Positions 35,871 to 47,970 of a stretch of DNA of 64,000 nucleotides are shown here, piece by piece. The DNA is from Tillus elongatus. Its lineage: Eukaryota; Arthropoda; Insecta; Coleoptera; Cleridae. Every line of letters begins with the position of its first letter. Positions within the stretch are counted from its first letter, which is position 1. The stretch covers positions 26,038,739 to 26,102,738 of the forward strand of contig OZ023267.1 in the NCBI GenBank assembly GCA_964006375.1. The letters are read 5' to 3'. Under the pieces are notes generated by a model. That model did no database searches. It was not told the DNA's origin and saw only the letters and a list, made by a program, of their open reading frames with translations. The position numbers and the translations under genes were made by a program.

Positions 35871-37528
35871 GGTGGCGCATTGAAAGCGAAACAGACCGAT
35901 TTGCGTCCAGAGAATTTTTTTTAAGAAACCCTGAAACACGTCAATTTTAATATTGAGGTGGACATGTTTTGAGATAAAACTCAACTTTGTCACATCAACC
36001 CCTTAAGGGTGGTGATAACAACCCTTATATTTTAAATAGGGGACATGGGTCGAGTGTTAAATCATTTGAAAGCCCTTTCTTTTCTGAGTTCTATACACTA
36101 ATTTTTTTAGAAGTTTTATCAACTCGTTAAAAAATTATCCACAGTTGGCGTTGCAAGAACGTATTGCATTCATTGTGATAAGAAATGCACTAATTAGTCA
36201 ATTTTTCGTTAAAAGAAACTAAAAAATAAAACCAAACGTTTAAAAATATTTATTCAGTTAAGTAAGTGTTCAACTTGTTGACCAGCAGCTTCCATACAAA
36301 AATACAAATTTTGTTCAAAACGAGCTGACATTCTGGAGCATTTGTGGAGTTATTAGACGGCATTCATAAACAATGCGTCGTTCTAATTCTTCCAGAGACT
36401 CCGGTTCTGTTGCGAAAATTCTACTCTTCAAATGGCCCCATAGAAATAATTCTAACGGAGTTAAATCCGGTGATCTAGGGGGCCACTCAATAGCACATCT
36501 ACGCCCAATCCATTGCTCTGGAAACTGTCTGTTCAAAAACTTCCTAACACGTTATGAAAAATGCGGTGGAGCTCTATCTTGTTGAAACACCAATTGATTT
36601 TCTTGATAGCGATCATCACTTTCAACAATATCAATTAGTAGAAGGTAAACGATATCTTCTAGTAACTCCAAATACGTTTCGCCACTCAAATTGCCATCAA
36701 GAAAAATTGGTCCTTTTAAACGGTATCCAAAAATGCTAGTCCAGACATTCAATTTCTGTGGAGTTTGAGTGTAGACTTCGTGAAAATTTCTTGGATTATT
36801 ATCTTCCCAATAACGACAATTATGACGATTGACTGTAGAGTTTAATAAAAACGTACACTCGTCTGAAAAACAGATATCGAACAGAAAGTTCCCGTTATCA
36901 ACTATTCGTGCAGTCATAACTTCACAAAAATCCAGCCGCCGATCAAAATCATCTTCATCCAGTTGTTGTACAAGATGAATTTGATACAGGGGAAATTTAT
37001 GATGCTTCAATATTTGCTGAATAGTTCTTCTTTTGATGTTTGAAACAGTGGCCAATTTTCTCGTGCTCAAAGTTGAGTCTGCAGCAATTTTTCCTAAAAC
37101 TTCAATCTCAGTAGTCTCATTTCTAACCGGAAATTCACGTTCAGGATCCCGTTTTTTGTTGACTACTGAACCACTTTGTCGAAACTTTGCAACTAACTCC
37201 AAAATGTATTTTCTGTTAATATGTCATTAAACAAATTTGCGGTACGGTTGGCACAGTCATCGTTTTTGAAAAAAAGTGTAATTATTTCAACTCTTTCTTC
37301 TACAGAATACACCATTGTGAAAAATAAATTTCGGTAGTACTATCAAGTATCAAACCTACCGTTCCCTATTCAAAATATAAGGGTTGTTATCACCACCCTT
37401 AAGGGGTTAATGTGACAAAGTTGAGTTTTATGTCAAAACATGTCCCCCTCAATATTAAAATTGACGCGTTTCAGCATTTCTTAAAAAAAAATTCTCTGGA
37501 CGCAAATCGGTCTGTTTCGTTTCGCCAG

Positions 37529-37530
<2 letters not shown>
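35868..37530 (-). mobile_element. Mariner-like transposon with about 170-bp TIRs, inside (TA)n
   Basis: The terminal inverted repeats 35868-36041 and 37361-37530 share GACCGATTTGCGTCCAGAGA and AACCCCTTAAGGGTGGTGAT. The left end reads CAGGGTGGCGC; the right end is eroded (GGCTGGCG). The element is about 1.66 kb and flanked on both sides by TA repeats, as expected for an element that targets TA. It carries one transposase gene. Confidence 0.93.
36315..37315 (-). pseudogene. Mariner-like transposase, two lesions
   Basis: From an ATG at 37315 (VYSVEERVEIITLFFKNDD), a frameshift near 37205 leads into the long frame 37202-36552. Visible blocks: an HTH-like region (STRKLATVSNIKRRTIQQIL), ICFSDECTFLLNS (first Asp), LNVWTSIFGYRLKGPIFLD, LVFQQDRAPPHF (second Asp), then one in-frame TAA at 36552-36554, and WPPRSPDLTPLELFLWGHLK (third Asp). 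By my count 36 residues separate the last two aspartates. The last part (36536-36315) is in the same frame as the long one, so only one stop and one frameshift separate this from an intact gene of about 330 codons. Confidence 0.9.
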
Positions 37531-37613
<83 letters not shown>

Positions 37614-37656
37614 AATAAATTATAACATAACTCTTCACGAAAAAAAAATGAACCAC

Positions 37657-37742
<86 letters not shown>

Positions 37743-38845
37743 GTATCACACCGATAACTCAAAAAATAATGAGCCGATTTTGATTAAATTTGGTGAATAC
37801 CTTCCCTTTGCAATTGGCTTGGACATTTTCGTTACCCAGAAAAATCGGCCCTGGTTTTCAAGGCAAATTGTGTGTTTTCTTTCGAGAAAAATCATATCTG
37901 CGGAAATAACAAAACAAGGAAAATCAAATTTTTTACACGGGTTTATATCACTATAGGCAAATTACACCAAAATTTAGCTCTGTAGGTTAAAAGACAAAAA
38001 GTTATAGGCATTTAAGGAAAAATAAATTTGGGTTTTCCTTAAAACGTCAGTGCGCGATATAAAAGGTCAAAATTGGCAACATTTAGCCAAAGAACCTGAA
38101 ACTAATACGAGCTATGGAAAGAAAATGTCTAAAGAAGAATGTTTTACAAAGCCTAAAGTTTTAGCTTCAACAGTCCTTGTCCTTCATTTTACTAAAATGT
38201 TCCCAGAAAATTCGTTTCAAATAGACCCTTTCTCTGATGCTTGGCAGTAGCCTTAGCTATAGAGTTTATCATTTAATGGTATATAATTTTTGTCGAATTT
38301 TCGTAAAAAATCAATAAAGCTCAATATATCCGTTATTATATAAGATATGAAGAAAATTTGTATATATTAATTATAGGGTGTCTTGAGCTACATCTTCAAA
38401 ATAATTCTACAATCACAGGCTGGCCCAGAAGTCGTTGGTGATACAAATTTTTGTTTGTTTAATCGAACACGCCTTATGTAATTGCATTTTTGCATTTTCC
38501 ACCAAAATATAATGCACGTTTGTGAGAAAAGAAATTCGAGACGCAGCATATGCGTTATGGTAGCGAATTTCCATAAAATGCTTCAAATTTGAATAGCTCA
38601 ATCTGCTATTAACCTATAAGGTTGACCAAGAAACCAATTTTTTCGAGAACACTTTAAGTTTACTTTCGGAAATTTTTGTACATTTGCAAACCATAAAGTT
38701 ATGTTGATGAAATATGGTACATTGTTTCTACTATATAGGTTATACTGGTAACCAAATTTAACGCGTGATTTCTTAAAAAACACAATTGCTATTCAAAACA
38801 TTTTTTGCAAATTCACTACCATAACGCACTTGCTGCGTCTAGATA

Positions 38846-39408
38846 TATTTTTTAATTATTCACGTTGATTTCGCAAAGTTTTCTATGAAATAACAATACT
38901 CTGCTTTATAGGGTCACCTCTCAGAGAATTAAATGTAAGAGAATATGGCTTTTGAGGGGTGAGAAACGGTGGAGTCAGGCAGAAGACGGACAGGAACAGG
39001 ACAGTTGGTTATGATGGATGTTAGTGCTTGAACTGTTGTGAGGCGAGAGTTAACTCAACTTTACCTAATACGATAAAACACAACACCCGGAGAAAGCGGT
39101 CCACTCAGAAGCCTGCTGTGACTTCCTTTAACCCAAGCAAACTAAACTCGAGTTTGCCATTAGCCAGTGAGATAGTACACTTGAACACACCACCAGATTC
39201 TTTAGTATCAATAACATTTATTCATATAAAAATAGGTCTAGCTTACTAACAGGCAACGATGAACAGAATATAAATACTATATGACTATGCAACAGATTTA
39301 CTCATGTTTTATTAAAAATAATGTTAAAGTTGGACGCAGAAAGTGGTCCACGGCAACGAATTTTTATATTTTTTTCGGTTAAAATACTTAGTATTTAATA
39401 ATTTGATA
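38846..39408. other. No gene seen
   Basis: A frame at 39028-39249 has ordinary composition and no motif. It is not called. Confidence 0.45.
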
Positions 39409-39416
39409 TAATAGTA

Positions 39417-40294
<878 letters not shown>

Positions 40295-40395
40295 TAATAA
40301 TATAACGATATATACAGGGCCTTTATTAATTCCCGAGTCCCACGTGACCGCTTAAGTTAGGCAACCAAACATACGCAGTTGTACACGGTTTTTCC

Positions 40396-41061
40396 CCGAA
40401 AATGTATTATAATGAAACCTACTTACTAAACTTAATAATTATTAACTACTTACCAAGTTTTCCTCTAGTTAGTTATACGTTATAGTAGTTAAAAAGTCCC
40501 ATAAAAAGTTAGCCTTTAAATTTAAAATATCCACTGAATTAATCACAGTATCACAATTATTTTGTCCACTTATTAAGGAACCCGAAGTAGTAACCATCAT
40601 AATAATAATAACTGTCTTGTTAGAACATGTAAACAACAACGAAATGATCTAATTAAATCCGACACGAAGACGAAAATGACTACGTAGTAGGTACATAAGC
40701 TTTGCCAAAAGTCTACTACTAACTGAAAGTGTGTAATTTTATAGCGCACAACAGATTGCTTATTCGGTCGTTTTCGACGAAGATTATTAAGATTCGACGA
40801 TCATTTTGCACTGAAGTATCGCATTTCGTGATAGCGCCGAAAAATACACACCGCCGCCTGACTGCTTTATATGAATATGGATGTATATAACGTCTGCAAC
40901 GATTAACACTATACTCATTCTGATTCTGTATTCTGTATTAATGGCTGCCGACTCTCTACTATCCTCGATGTACTAATTTTGTTTGTTGAATGCAGGAAGT
41001 AAAAAAGTAAATAAACATTTATTAAAATATAACATAGCAAAAAGATTGTTATTTCCACGGC
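40396..41061. other. No gene seen
   Basis: Lies between the two duplicated blocks. AT-rich, without a supported gene. Confidence 0.5.
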
Positions 41062-41215
41062 AGTAGGCAGTGCGCACGCTCGGGCGCACTTATTGAGGAG
41101 CCGCCCCTGTAATAATATAACGATATATACAGGGCCTTCATTAATTCCAGAGTCCCACGTGACCGGTTAAGTTAGGCAACTAAACATACCCGGTTGTACA
41201 ACCTGAATAAATGAA
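41062..41215 (+). repeat. 150-bp block (copy 2)
   Basis: Same hAT right end and flank as copy 1 (GAGGAGCCGCCCCTGTAATA) with a few substitutions. Confidence 0.85.
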
Positions 41216-41754
41216 ATCCCCAAGTTACCAGTGGCGTTTCTTATTTCCTTTGTGGTTTTATAAAAAATATAAAAATTATAATAAGCTGAAACAGTAAATG
41301 TCTTAAACTTTTAGTTTTCTTCAATTCTACTTCCACATTTACGCATTAGAGTGAAAATATTTTTCGCAGAGCAAAATGTTTTGCTCAGATGAGATTAAAA
41401 TTGACCTATCGCGATGCAATGCGTTAGCGGCATTCCGCTGATGATGTCATGTCATTTTTGAGGTTTCAAGGGTTAGGGAATTTAAATGTAACATTGTTAC
41501 TTTTAACATTAATAACCAGTTCGTAAAAACATTATAAAATATTACTTTTATAGATATCAAGATAAAACAAACAAAACTAGCATTACAAAAAACATTTTAA
41601 CCACAGTTCAGTAAATAAAATAAGTTTTTAAATTTTTTGCATTTCTTATAAAAAGGGTTATTTAAACATATAATTTACGGTTTTAGGAATGTGTATTGTG
41701 TAACATATAACAAATATGTACCTGTTTGGGCAGATAACCGACAAAAAGATTTGG

Positions 41755-42050
41755 TAGGGCTTCATTCCATGCGTTGTCGAATATCGTCAACAACATTCTC
41801 TGTCAGAATGTTGGCCTGCCTGTATATTTGCCTTTGCAAATACAGTGCTTTACCTCATATCGTTTAATGAGGACCAATTGGTGGTTTTTAAAAATATCGT
41901 ATGGAATGTTATCCTTGCGAAAACCTTCAGAATATTGCTCGATGCATGATTTTAACGAGTACGACCAACGTCCATTTGGATTTCGTGTACCACTGCGAAA
42001 ATGGGCCATTAAAATAAAGGCATACTGCTCCGGTGTGAAAGGCATCCTTA
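41755..42050 (-). pseudogene. Transposase N-terminal helix-turn-helix region
   Basis: Minus strand: MPFTPEQYAFILMAHFRSG, NHQLVLIKRYEVKH, then TGRPTF. A continuation in another frame, LTENVVDDIRQRME, stop, SPTK, follows. This matches the N-terminal HTH (DUF4817-like) plus 'GRP...V..I......SP' second HTH of mariner-type transposases. One frameshift and one stop are visible. No catalytic part follows. Confidence 0.65.
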
Positions 42051-42304
42051 CAATCAAGTCTAAAAAAATGGAACAAATAAATACACATAACCTTAACATA
42101 CCTACACTTTTAACTTACGTAAAAACGCAATGAAAATGCTAAGTTTTGATTCAAACTGTTTATTTTTATTGTCCAACAGATAGAAAATTATTTAAAGATA
42201 AACACTGGCCGAACTTGGAAAAATGCTCAATATACATACAAAATAACCTGTCAAAAGGGAAATGAGCGCCAATGGACTGAACTGTCAATTGTGAATTGAT
42301 TTAG

Positions 42305-42433
42305 TAACTTTGGGGTCTCTAGTCTAGTGTTTTTTTTTGGTTACTTTTTAACTGCCAACTCATAAAATCATACTCCACTAAGAGAGAGACAGAATCCGGT
42401 CACGTGGGACTCGGGAATTAATGAAGGCCCGTT
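42305..42433 (+). repeat. 130-bp block flanking the LINE region (copy 1)
   Basis: GTAACTTTGGGGTCTCTAGT to GGGAATTAATGAAGGCCCGT. An almost identical block is at 46006-46136, so the LINE region is bracketed by direct repeats. The block ends in CACGTGGGACTCGGGAATTA, also found inverted in the blocks at 40.3 and 41.1 kb. Confidence 0.9.
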
Positions 42434-42943
42434 GCTTGTTCCGAAAATGGAATCGTTTCCCCCATAAGAATAGGTGGTTTTAATTTGTCCAACCTTCTTC
42501 TTCTGGTAAATGGAACAATGATCGTTTTGCGGGGGTTCACAGACATCTGTTCCCTCCGGCACCAATCATTCACTACATTTAGTGTCTCCTGAAGAGTACT
42601 TGCTAGTTCCTCCTCATATTTGCCCCTAGCCATTATGACTAGATCATCAGCATACGCCTGGACCTCAACCTCCCACATTCCGAGGATAGCCAGCAAATCG
42701 TCCACAAAGAGAGACCACAGCAGGGGGGATAGAACTCCCCCCTGAAGGCAACCCCTCGCAGCCCTGAAGCCGACCACCTCCCCCTGCAGCGAGGCTATAA
42801 CGGTCCGATTATAGTGCATGCTTCCGATCTAGCCACAAATGATAGGTTCCACCCCTCTAGCGATAGTGGCTTCGTAGAGGGAGATAGGTAATGCATTGAT
42901 GAATGCTCCTTCAATGTCGAGAAATGCAGCCACCGTCACCTCA
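42434..42943 (-). pseudogene. Inverted partial copy of the LINE RT
   Basis: Encodes on the minus strand GEVVGFRAARGCLQGGVLSP, YADDLVIMARGK (catalytic YADD) and MSVNPRKTIIVPFTRRRR. It corresponds to 44115-44636 of the plus-strand copy and shares its unusual stop just before this block (GTGGCTAGATCGG). It is therefore a duplicate of an already broken copy, not a separate retrotransposition. Confidence 0.92.
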
Positions 42944-43038
42944 CCGTTATGTGTGTCGGTTATACGAGTCGGCTGGCGAGGGATTGCTTGGGAATTAATG
43001 AAGGCCCGTTATATAACGGGTCCGCTATCCCCACAGTG

Positions 43039-43126
<88 letters not shown>

Positions 43127-43169
43127 CGGGCCTTCATTAATTTCCAAGCAATCCCTCGCCACCCGACTC
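42944..43169. repeat. (TA)n 17 with palindromic flanks
   Basis: GGGAATTAATGAAGGCCCGT and TATAACGGGTCCGCTATCCC precede the TA tract (43043-43125). TATAACGGGCCTTCATTAAT and CCAAGCAATCCCTCGCCACC follow it, complementary to sequence on the left. So the tract sits at the centre of the inverted LINE duplication. Confidence 0.85.
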
Positions 43170-43565
43170 GTGTCCGCTATCCCCACAGTGAGGGATCGTG
43201 AAGAGATTGATATTGCGGCAGAACAGGTAAGGGAAGCTGTGGTCTCAGCATATCACGAAAATTGTCCACTAATGTCAAAAAAAGATAGTCGATGGTCTAC
43301 TTGGGGGAACAATAACCTCGAAAAACTAGGAAGAGAAGTGAGACGTCACTTCAATCGTGCTAAGACAACAGGCAACTGGGAACAATATAGAACCGCTATA
43401 ACACAGTACAACAAAGAGATAAGAAAAGCTAAGAGGGAATCCTGGAGGAGGTTCTGCGGGGACATCTCTAATTTGCCCAGCAGCGCCAGAATCCACAGAA
43501 TACTCTCACTCGACCATGTCCAAGGGACTGGTATCGATAAAACGACCATATGGCTCATTTACTGA
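43170..43565 (+). pseudogene. LINE endonuclease-RT linker
   Basis: DIAAEQVREAVVSAYHENCP followed by WSTWGNNNLEKLGREVRRHF and REIRKAKRESWRRFCGDIS, the typical linker of I/R1-group LINEs (positively charged helix, WR.FC). It ends in a frameshift near 43560. Confidence 0.75.
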
Positions 43566-43718
43566 ATCACCGAAAGAAACGTTAGAGCTCTTAGCACACA
43601 CACACTTCCCAGATTGTCTGATCCTGAGCAACCAAGATGTCAGGCCAGCCGAGGGTCGATTTAAACGCCCTCGGAGGGAGGACTAGCAGGTTGCTCGGAG
43701 AATAGTTACAGCCTCGGC

Positions 43719-44237
43719 GTGGAGTGTGCTGTGAAACATTTCCAGGCATTCAAGGAGCCAGGGGAGGATGGAGTGGTACCGGTCCTTCTACAAAATGGAC
43801 TGGAGAGTCTCCTACCTTCCCTAATAAGGCTGTATAGAGCCAGTCTGGCTTGGAACTATATTCCATCCAGCTGGACGGTGATTAGGGGGGTTTACATTCC
43901 CAAATTGGAACGTTATGACCTCCTACCCAGATCACTAAGACCTCTCAGTATTACATCATTCCTCTCGAAGGGATTGGAAAAAATACTGGACGGACACATT
44001 AGGGGGAGCATCTTAGTCAACAACCTCCTTAATACCCACCAGTATGCCTACCAAACTGGCAAATCTACTGATTTAGCACTCAATAACCTCGTCGAGAAGA
44101 TCACACACTCCCTGGATAACGGTGAAGTGACAGTGGCTGCATTTCTCGACATTGAAGGAGCATTCATCAATGCATTACCTATCTCCCTCTACGAAGCCAC
44201 TATCGCTAGAGGGGTGGAACCTATCATTTGTGGCTAG
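43719..44237 (+). pseudogene. LINE RT, N-terminal half
   Basis: KEPGEDGVVPVLLQNG (motif 1-2 region), RGVYIPKLERYD, SLRPLSITSFLSKGLEKILD, YAYQTGKSTDLALNN and AFLDIEGAF (motif A, FLDIEGAFxN). It ends at a TAG (VEPIICG stop) shared with the inverted copy. Confidence 0.88.
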
Positions 44238-44246
44238 ATCGGAAGC

Positions 44247-44879
44247 ATGCTCTATAATCGGACCGTTATTACCTCGCTGCAGGGGGAGGTGGTCGGCTTC
44301 AGGGCTGCGAGGGGTTGCCTTCAGGGGGGAGTTCTATCCCCCCTGCTATGGTCTCTCTTTGTGGACGATTTGCTGGCTATCCTCGGACTGTGGGAGGTTG
44401 AGGTCCAGGCGTATGCTGATGATCTAGTCATAATGGCTAGGGGCAAATATGAGGAGGAACTAGCAAGTACTCTTCAGGAGACACTAAATGTAGTGAATGA
44501 TTGGTGCCGGAGGGAACAGATGTCTGTGAACCCCCGCAAAACGATCATTGTTCCATTTACCAGAAGAAGAAGGTTGGACAAATTAAAACCACCTATTCTT
44601 ATGGGGGAAACGATTCCAATCTCGGAAGAAGCAAAATATCTGGGAGTTACCCTAGATAAGAAGCTCAACTGGGATATACAGTTAGAAAATGTAATCCGCA
44701 GGGCTAAACTGTCCCTGTGGACATGCCGGAGAATCTGTGGAAACTACTGGGGAACAAACCCCCAACAGATGTACTGGCTCTATGTAGTGGTTATCAGACC
44801 AATTATAACATATGGAGCCATAGTTTGGTGGCGTAAGGCACTTCGTGGTATCGCGAGGGCCAAACTGGCTCATCTATAG
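44247..44879 (+). pseudogene. LINE RT, C-terminal half
   Basis: GCLQGGVLSPLLWSLFVDDL (motif B), AYADDLVIMARGK (motif C, catalytic), KYLGVTLDKKLNW and RPIITYGAIVWWRKAL. It is nearly in register with the first half; only the stop and a few bases separate them. Confidence 0.9.
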
Positions 44880-44972
44880 AGACAAGCTTGTCTGATGAAA
44901 ACGGGAGCGATAAGCACCGCACCATGAGACGCTCTGGAGGTCCTCCTTAATATTCCACCTCTTCACAAATGG

Positions 44973-45640
44973 TTGGAGAGGGTGGCGAGGTGGACAACGT
45001 ACAGACTAAAACAAACGGCCGACAGTATGCCGAAGGAAATCAGTCTGGGAGGGTCCGGACTCTTCGATGACATTGAGGGTCACGGGATTCTGGGAATGGT
45101 CTCAGACTTGATGCCTACAAAGATCAGTAGAGATATGTCTTTCAAAACCATCCTCCCGGAAAGGGAGGACTGGGAACGAAATCAAACGACCCTATTGAGA
45201 GCCGATCTCTGCTGGTACTCTGACGGCTCCAAAACCAATATGGGAGTAGGAGCCGGCGCATATGGGGACAGCACCGATGCTAGACTATCAGTTAGCCTGG
45301 GCAAGTACGCAACCATACACCAGGCAGAAGTGTATGCCATCGAGATCTGTGCAAGGCAAAGTGTAAAAAACCAGTGCAAACACAAATCGATAAAGATATA
45401 TGCAGATAGCTAAGCTGCAATAAAGGCTCTTGGTTCCTACCGGTGTAATTCAAAAACGGTTTGGAGTTGTAAATCTGCCCTTAACGAACTGGGTAGCTGT
45501 AATGAGGTGTCGCTGGTCTGGATACTGGGTCACTCGGACCATGATGGCAACGTTGCGGCCGACGCGCTTGCCAGGAGTGGTGATACTTTGTCGGACCAGA
45601 ACCGGTGCTGGGGATAACCTTGCACAGCAAAACGCACCTT
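44973..45640 (+). pseudogene. LINE RNase H domain, broken
   Basis: WYSDGSKTNMGVGAGAYG (first catalytic Asp), HQAEVYAIEICA (Glu) and KIYADS then a stop (second Asp). After a frameshift, LVWILGHSDHDGNVAADALA gives the H...N..AD block. RNase H degrades the RNA of the RNA-DNA hybrid in I/R1-type LINEs. Confidence 0.85.
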
Positions 45641-45659
45641 AAAGACCAGGACAGAAAGA

Positions 45660-46007
45660 ATGACAATCCAATATTGGCAAAATCTTCCAGGATTAGCTCA
45701 CTCTAGGGCCTTCATAAATGGCCTGTCTGAGTCAAGGGCTAAAAAACTTCTAGAGGTAAACAGACAACAACTGAGTACTCTAGTCTGCCTGTATACAGGA
45801 CACTGCCGCTTGCGGCACCGTATTGGGATCGGTCAGGAGACCAAGTGCCGGCTGTGTATGGAGAGCGACGAGACAGCAGAGCACGTGCTGTGTTCCTGTC
45901 CGGCAGCGGACAGGACTCGATACCTGCTCTTTGGCAAGATAAAGCTTGCTCCTTATGGTCGCGGTGGAGGGACCGGTATGGCCCACTCACAAACAAACCT
46001 AACCTAA
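45660..46007 (+). pseudogene. LINE C-terminal zinc knuckle region
   Basis: LVCLYTGHCRLRHRIGIG, then CRLCMESDETAEHVLCSC, a CX2CX8HX4C knuckle identical in spacing to that of the intact LINE at 61.2 kb. Confidence 0.85.
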
Positions 46008-46130
46008 CTTTGGGGTCTCTAGTTTAGTGTTTTTTTTGGTTACTTTTTAACTGCCAACTCATAAAATCATATTCCACTAAGAGAGAGACAGAATCCGGTC
46101 ACGTGGGATTCGGGAATTAATAAAGGCCCG

Positions 46131-46136
<6 letters not shown>
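46006..46136 (+). repeat. 130-bp block flanking the LINE region (copy 2)
   Basis: Direct repeat of 42305-42433. It runs straight into TA tract 18. Confidence 0.9.
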
Positions 46137-46202
<66 letters not shown>

Positions 46203-46330
46203 ATATAAAAGTTAAAACTGATCCCGGATACGTGTTCTAGTGGCCCTAGAAGATGCTTATTTGAAGAAATTTTTTCAAAATTCAAAAGTCGAGATCTCCT
46301 TATTAGTTAATTGTTTTAAGAAATTTCACT
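46132..46330 (-). mobile_element. Modular repeat (TA)n-E with hairpin (minus)
   Basis: TA tract 18 (46132-46199), E reversed (ATCCCGGATACGTGTTCTAG, TTATTTGAAGAAATTTTTTC) and the terminal hairpin TTAGTTAATTGTTTTAAG / AAATTTCACTAA. Confidence 0.82.
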
Positions 46331-47265
46331 AACAGAATCTATACATAAGCTGGCAGCTTCTGGTATTTTTTTTACTCCGTGGCCTGCCTATTGCATAAGT
46401 CTCACCTGTAAGGTAATTTGAGAATATCTATTCGGTGATCACACGCATTTCTGATACCGCAAAAATAAATTGGATCTCGCAAGCCAACCATATAGAAACA
46501 GCATCGGACCAAAAGATAAACTGCATTGAGCTTTGTTAATTACAATTTCCGCTACCCCACACCATCACACATTGTACAATTGGAATTACAGATGACCAAT
46601 TTTGATGGCAGTTGGTTGCGTAATATGCACCGTACGCGTCAGCGGGTTTAATTCTGGATATTCTAATAGCATGGACGATGCTTAATTGACGGATCGGCTA
46701 GATATCACACCTGCATGCGGGTATGGCTTGATACCAATTAAACATTAAGTTATAAAGTGCTGTTCATCTGTACGTGCCAGCTTCCCTGATTATACTTTGA
46801 TTGCCGAGGCTGGGCGACACTGACGTAAAAATTATTGCAATGTTAATGTGAATGATTATAACAGGTAATAAAATGTATATTGTTCTTAAACGTCAAAATG
46901 TTTGGGGTTGACATCTTTGGGTGAGCTGAATAAAAAGGTTTTTCTTTCCAAGCAAATATTTTATTCCTTGTCCCTCGCGTTTCAACCCTTTTTAACTGGT
47001 CATCCTCGGGGGAATCTAGAATTTACATAAGGCTTGTCAGAAAAACTTAGTTTTCCGGTAGGCTACTTCTGCTAGGGTACAACACAGGAATACAAGATAA
47101 AATGGGGTAACAACAGCTAACCCCAACACTAATTCAAAAGTTAAAGGTTAAAACTGTCAAGCTTCAAAGCTATAAAAGATTACAGGTATACAGTCATAAA
47201 ACTACTACATGCAATAAAATGAAACAAATACAAGTCAAATTGAACTACAAGAAAAGCTAATTTGT
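46331..47265. other. No gene; one copy of a GAAAC-type hairpin repeat
   Basis: At 46905-46990, read on the minus strand: CCCCGAGGATGACCAGT, AAGGGTTGAAACGCGAGGGA and ACAAGGAATAAAATATTT. Part of it recurs at 52674-52738. The layout (CCC, GAGGATGA, hairpin, GAAAC, GCGA, GGG) parallels the hammerhead-like motif at 17.6 kb but the first box does not match. The rest is unremarkable. Confidence 0.5.
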
Positions 47266-47269
47266 CCTG

Positions 47270-47318
47270 AGATTTTTAGCGAATTTTTTTTTTTTAATTC
47301 GCTTATGGGGAGATCTGT

Positions 47319-47379
<61 letters not shown>

Positions 47380-47970
47380 ACCGATAACTCAAAAAATAAT
47401 GGACCGATCTTGATAAAATTTGCAGAGTACCTTCCTTTTGCAAGTGGCTTGGATAAGTTCGTTAGCCAGGAAAATCGGACCAGGTTTTCCCGGAAAATTT
47501 TGTATTTTCTTTATAAAAAAATTCATATCTCCGGAAATAACAAAGTAAGGGCAACTAAATTTGGTATGCGTATTTGTATTTAAATCCTTAGCTGTAAAGA
47601 CAAAGAAGTTATGGGCAGTTAAAGTAACAAATTTTGGAGTTTTCCGCAAAACGTCAAACTCGCAATTTTAAACGTCAAAATTGGCAATGTTTAAGCAAAG
47701 AATGTGAAACAAATACTGTTTGTGAAAAGAAAATGTTGCAAGAAAAATGTTCTGCAAACCGTTAAGTTTCAGATTCAACCGTCATTGCCCTTCTTTTTAC
47801 TAAAATATTTACAGAATATCCATTTCAAATAGACCCTTTCTCTGATGCTTTAGCTGTCAGTTTAGTTAAGTTTGGTGGCTTTTTGGATATTTATTTGTAG
47901 GGTTAGTGAAGTTTATGGTTTAACGGTCTATAATATTTTTAGCTAATTATCGTAGAACAAATTTATTAAT
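47270..47970 (+). mobile_element. Modular repeat (TA)n-B-C-D
   Basis: A vestigial hairpin (GCGAATTTTTTTTTTTTAAT), almost no E, TA tract 19 (47322-47376), B (CCGATAACTCAAAAAATAAT, TTTTCCCGGAAAATTTTGTA), C (CGTCAAACTCGCAATTTTAA) and D (GACCCTTTCTCTGATGCTTT). It leads into the 275-bp array. Confidence 0.85.

Larger units (their letters stand above)
35672..38845 (+). mobile_element. Modular repeat E-(TA)n-B-C-D-F-G split by a mariner
   Basis: The hairpin end (AGTGAATTTTCTTTAGAAAA then ATTCACTAA) at 35680-35710, E, and TA tract 13 (35802-35867), then the mariner at 35868-37530. TA tract 14 (37531-37610), a 47-bp spacer and TA tract 15 (37658-37730) follow, then B from 37746, C, D, a partial F from 38310, and a complete G element at 38530-38845. 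This is the longest chain in the window. Confidence 0.85.
43170..46010 (+). mobile_element. I/R1-like LINE with RNase H, decayed
   Basis: A 5'-truncated LINE with linker, RT, RNase H and C-terminal zinc-knuckle regions in five or more frames. It is related to the intact LINE at 61.1-63.4 kb: both have 'DKxLxxHIRG', 'AFLDIEGAF' and 'VPFTRRRR'-type stretches. It is noticeably GC-richer than the surroundings. Confidence 0.9.

Noticed and set aside
36373..36739. Plus-strand frames near 36.4-36.7 kb
   Set aside because: Antisense to the mariner transposase, which has clear catalytic blocks on the minus strand.
39028..39249. 73-codon frame as a host gene
   Set aside because: No domain, no splice context and no conservation that I can judge; it lies just before a transposon boundary.
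41774..42133. 119-codon plus-strand frame
   Set aside because: The minus strand over the same stretch encodes a recognisable transposase HTH region, so the plus frame is a shadow.
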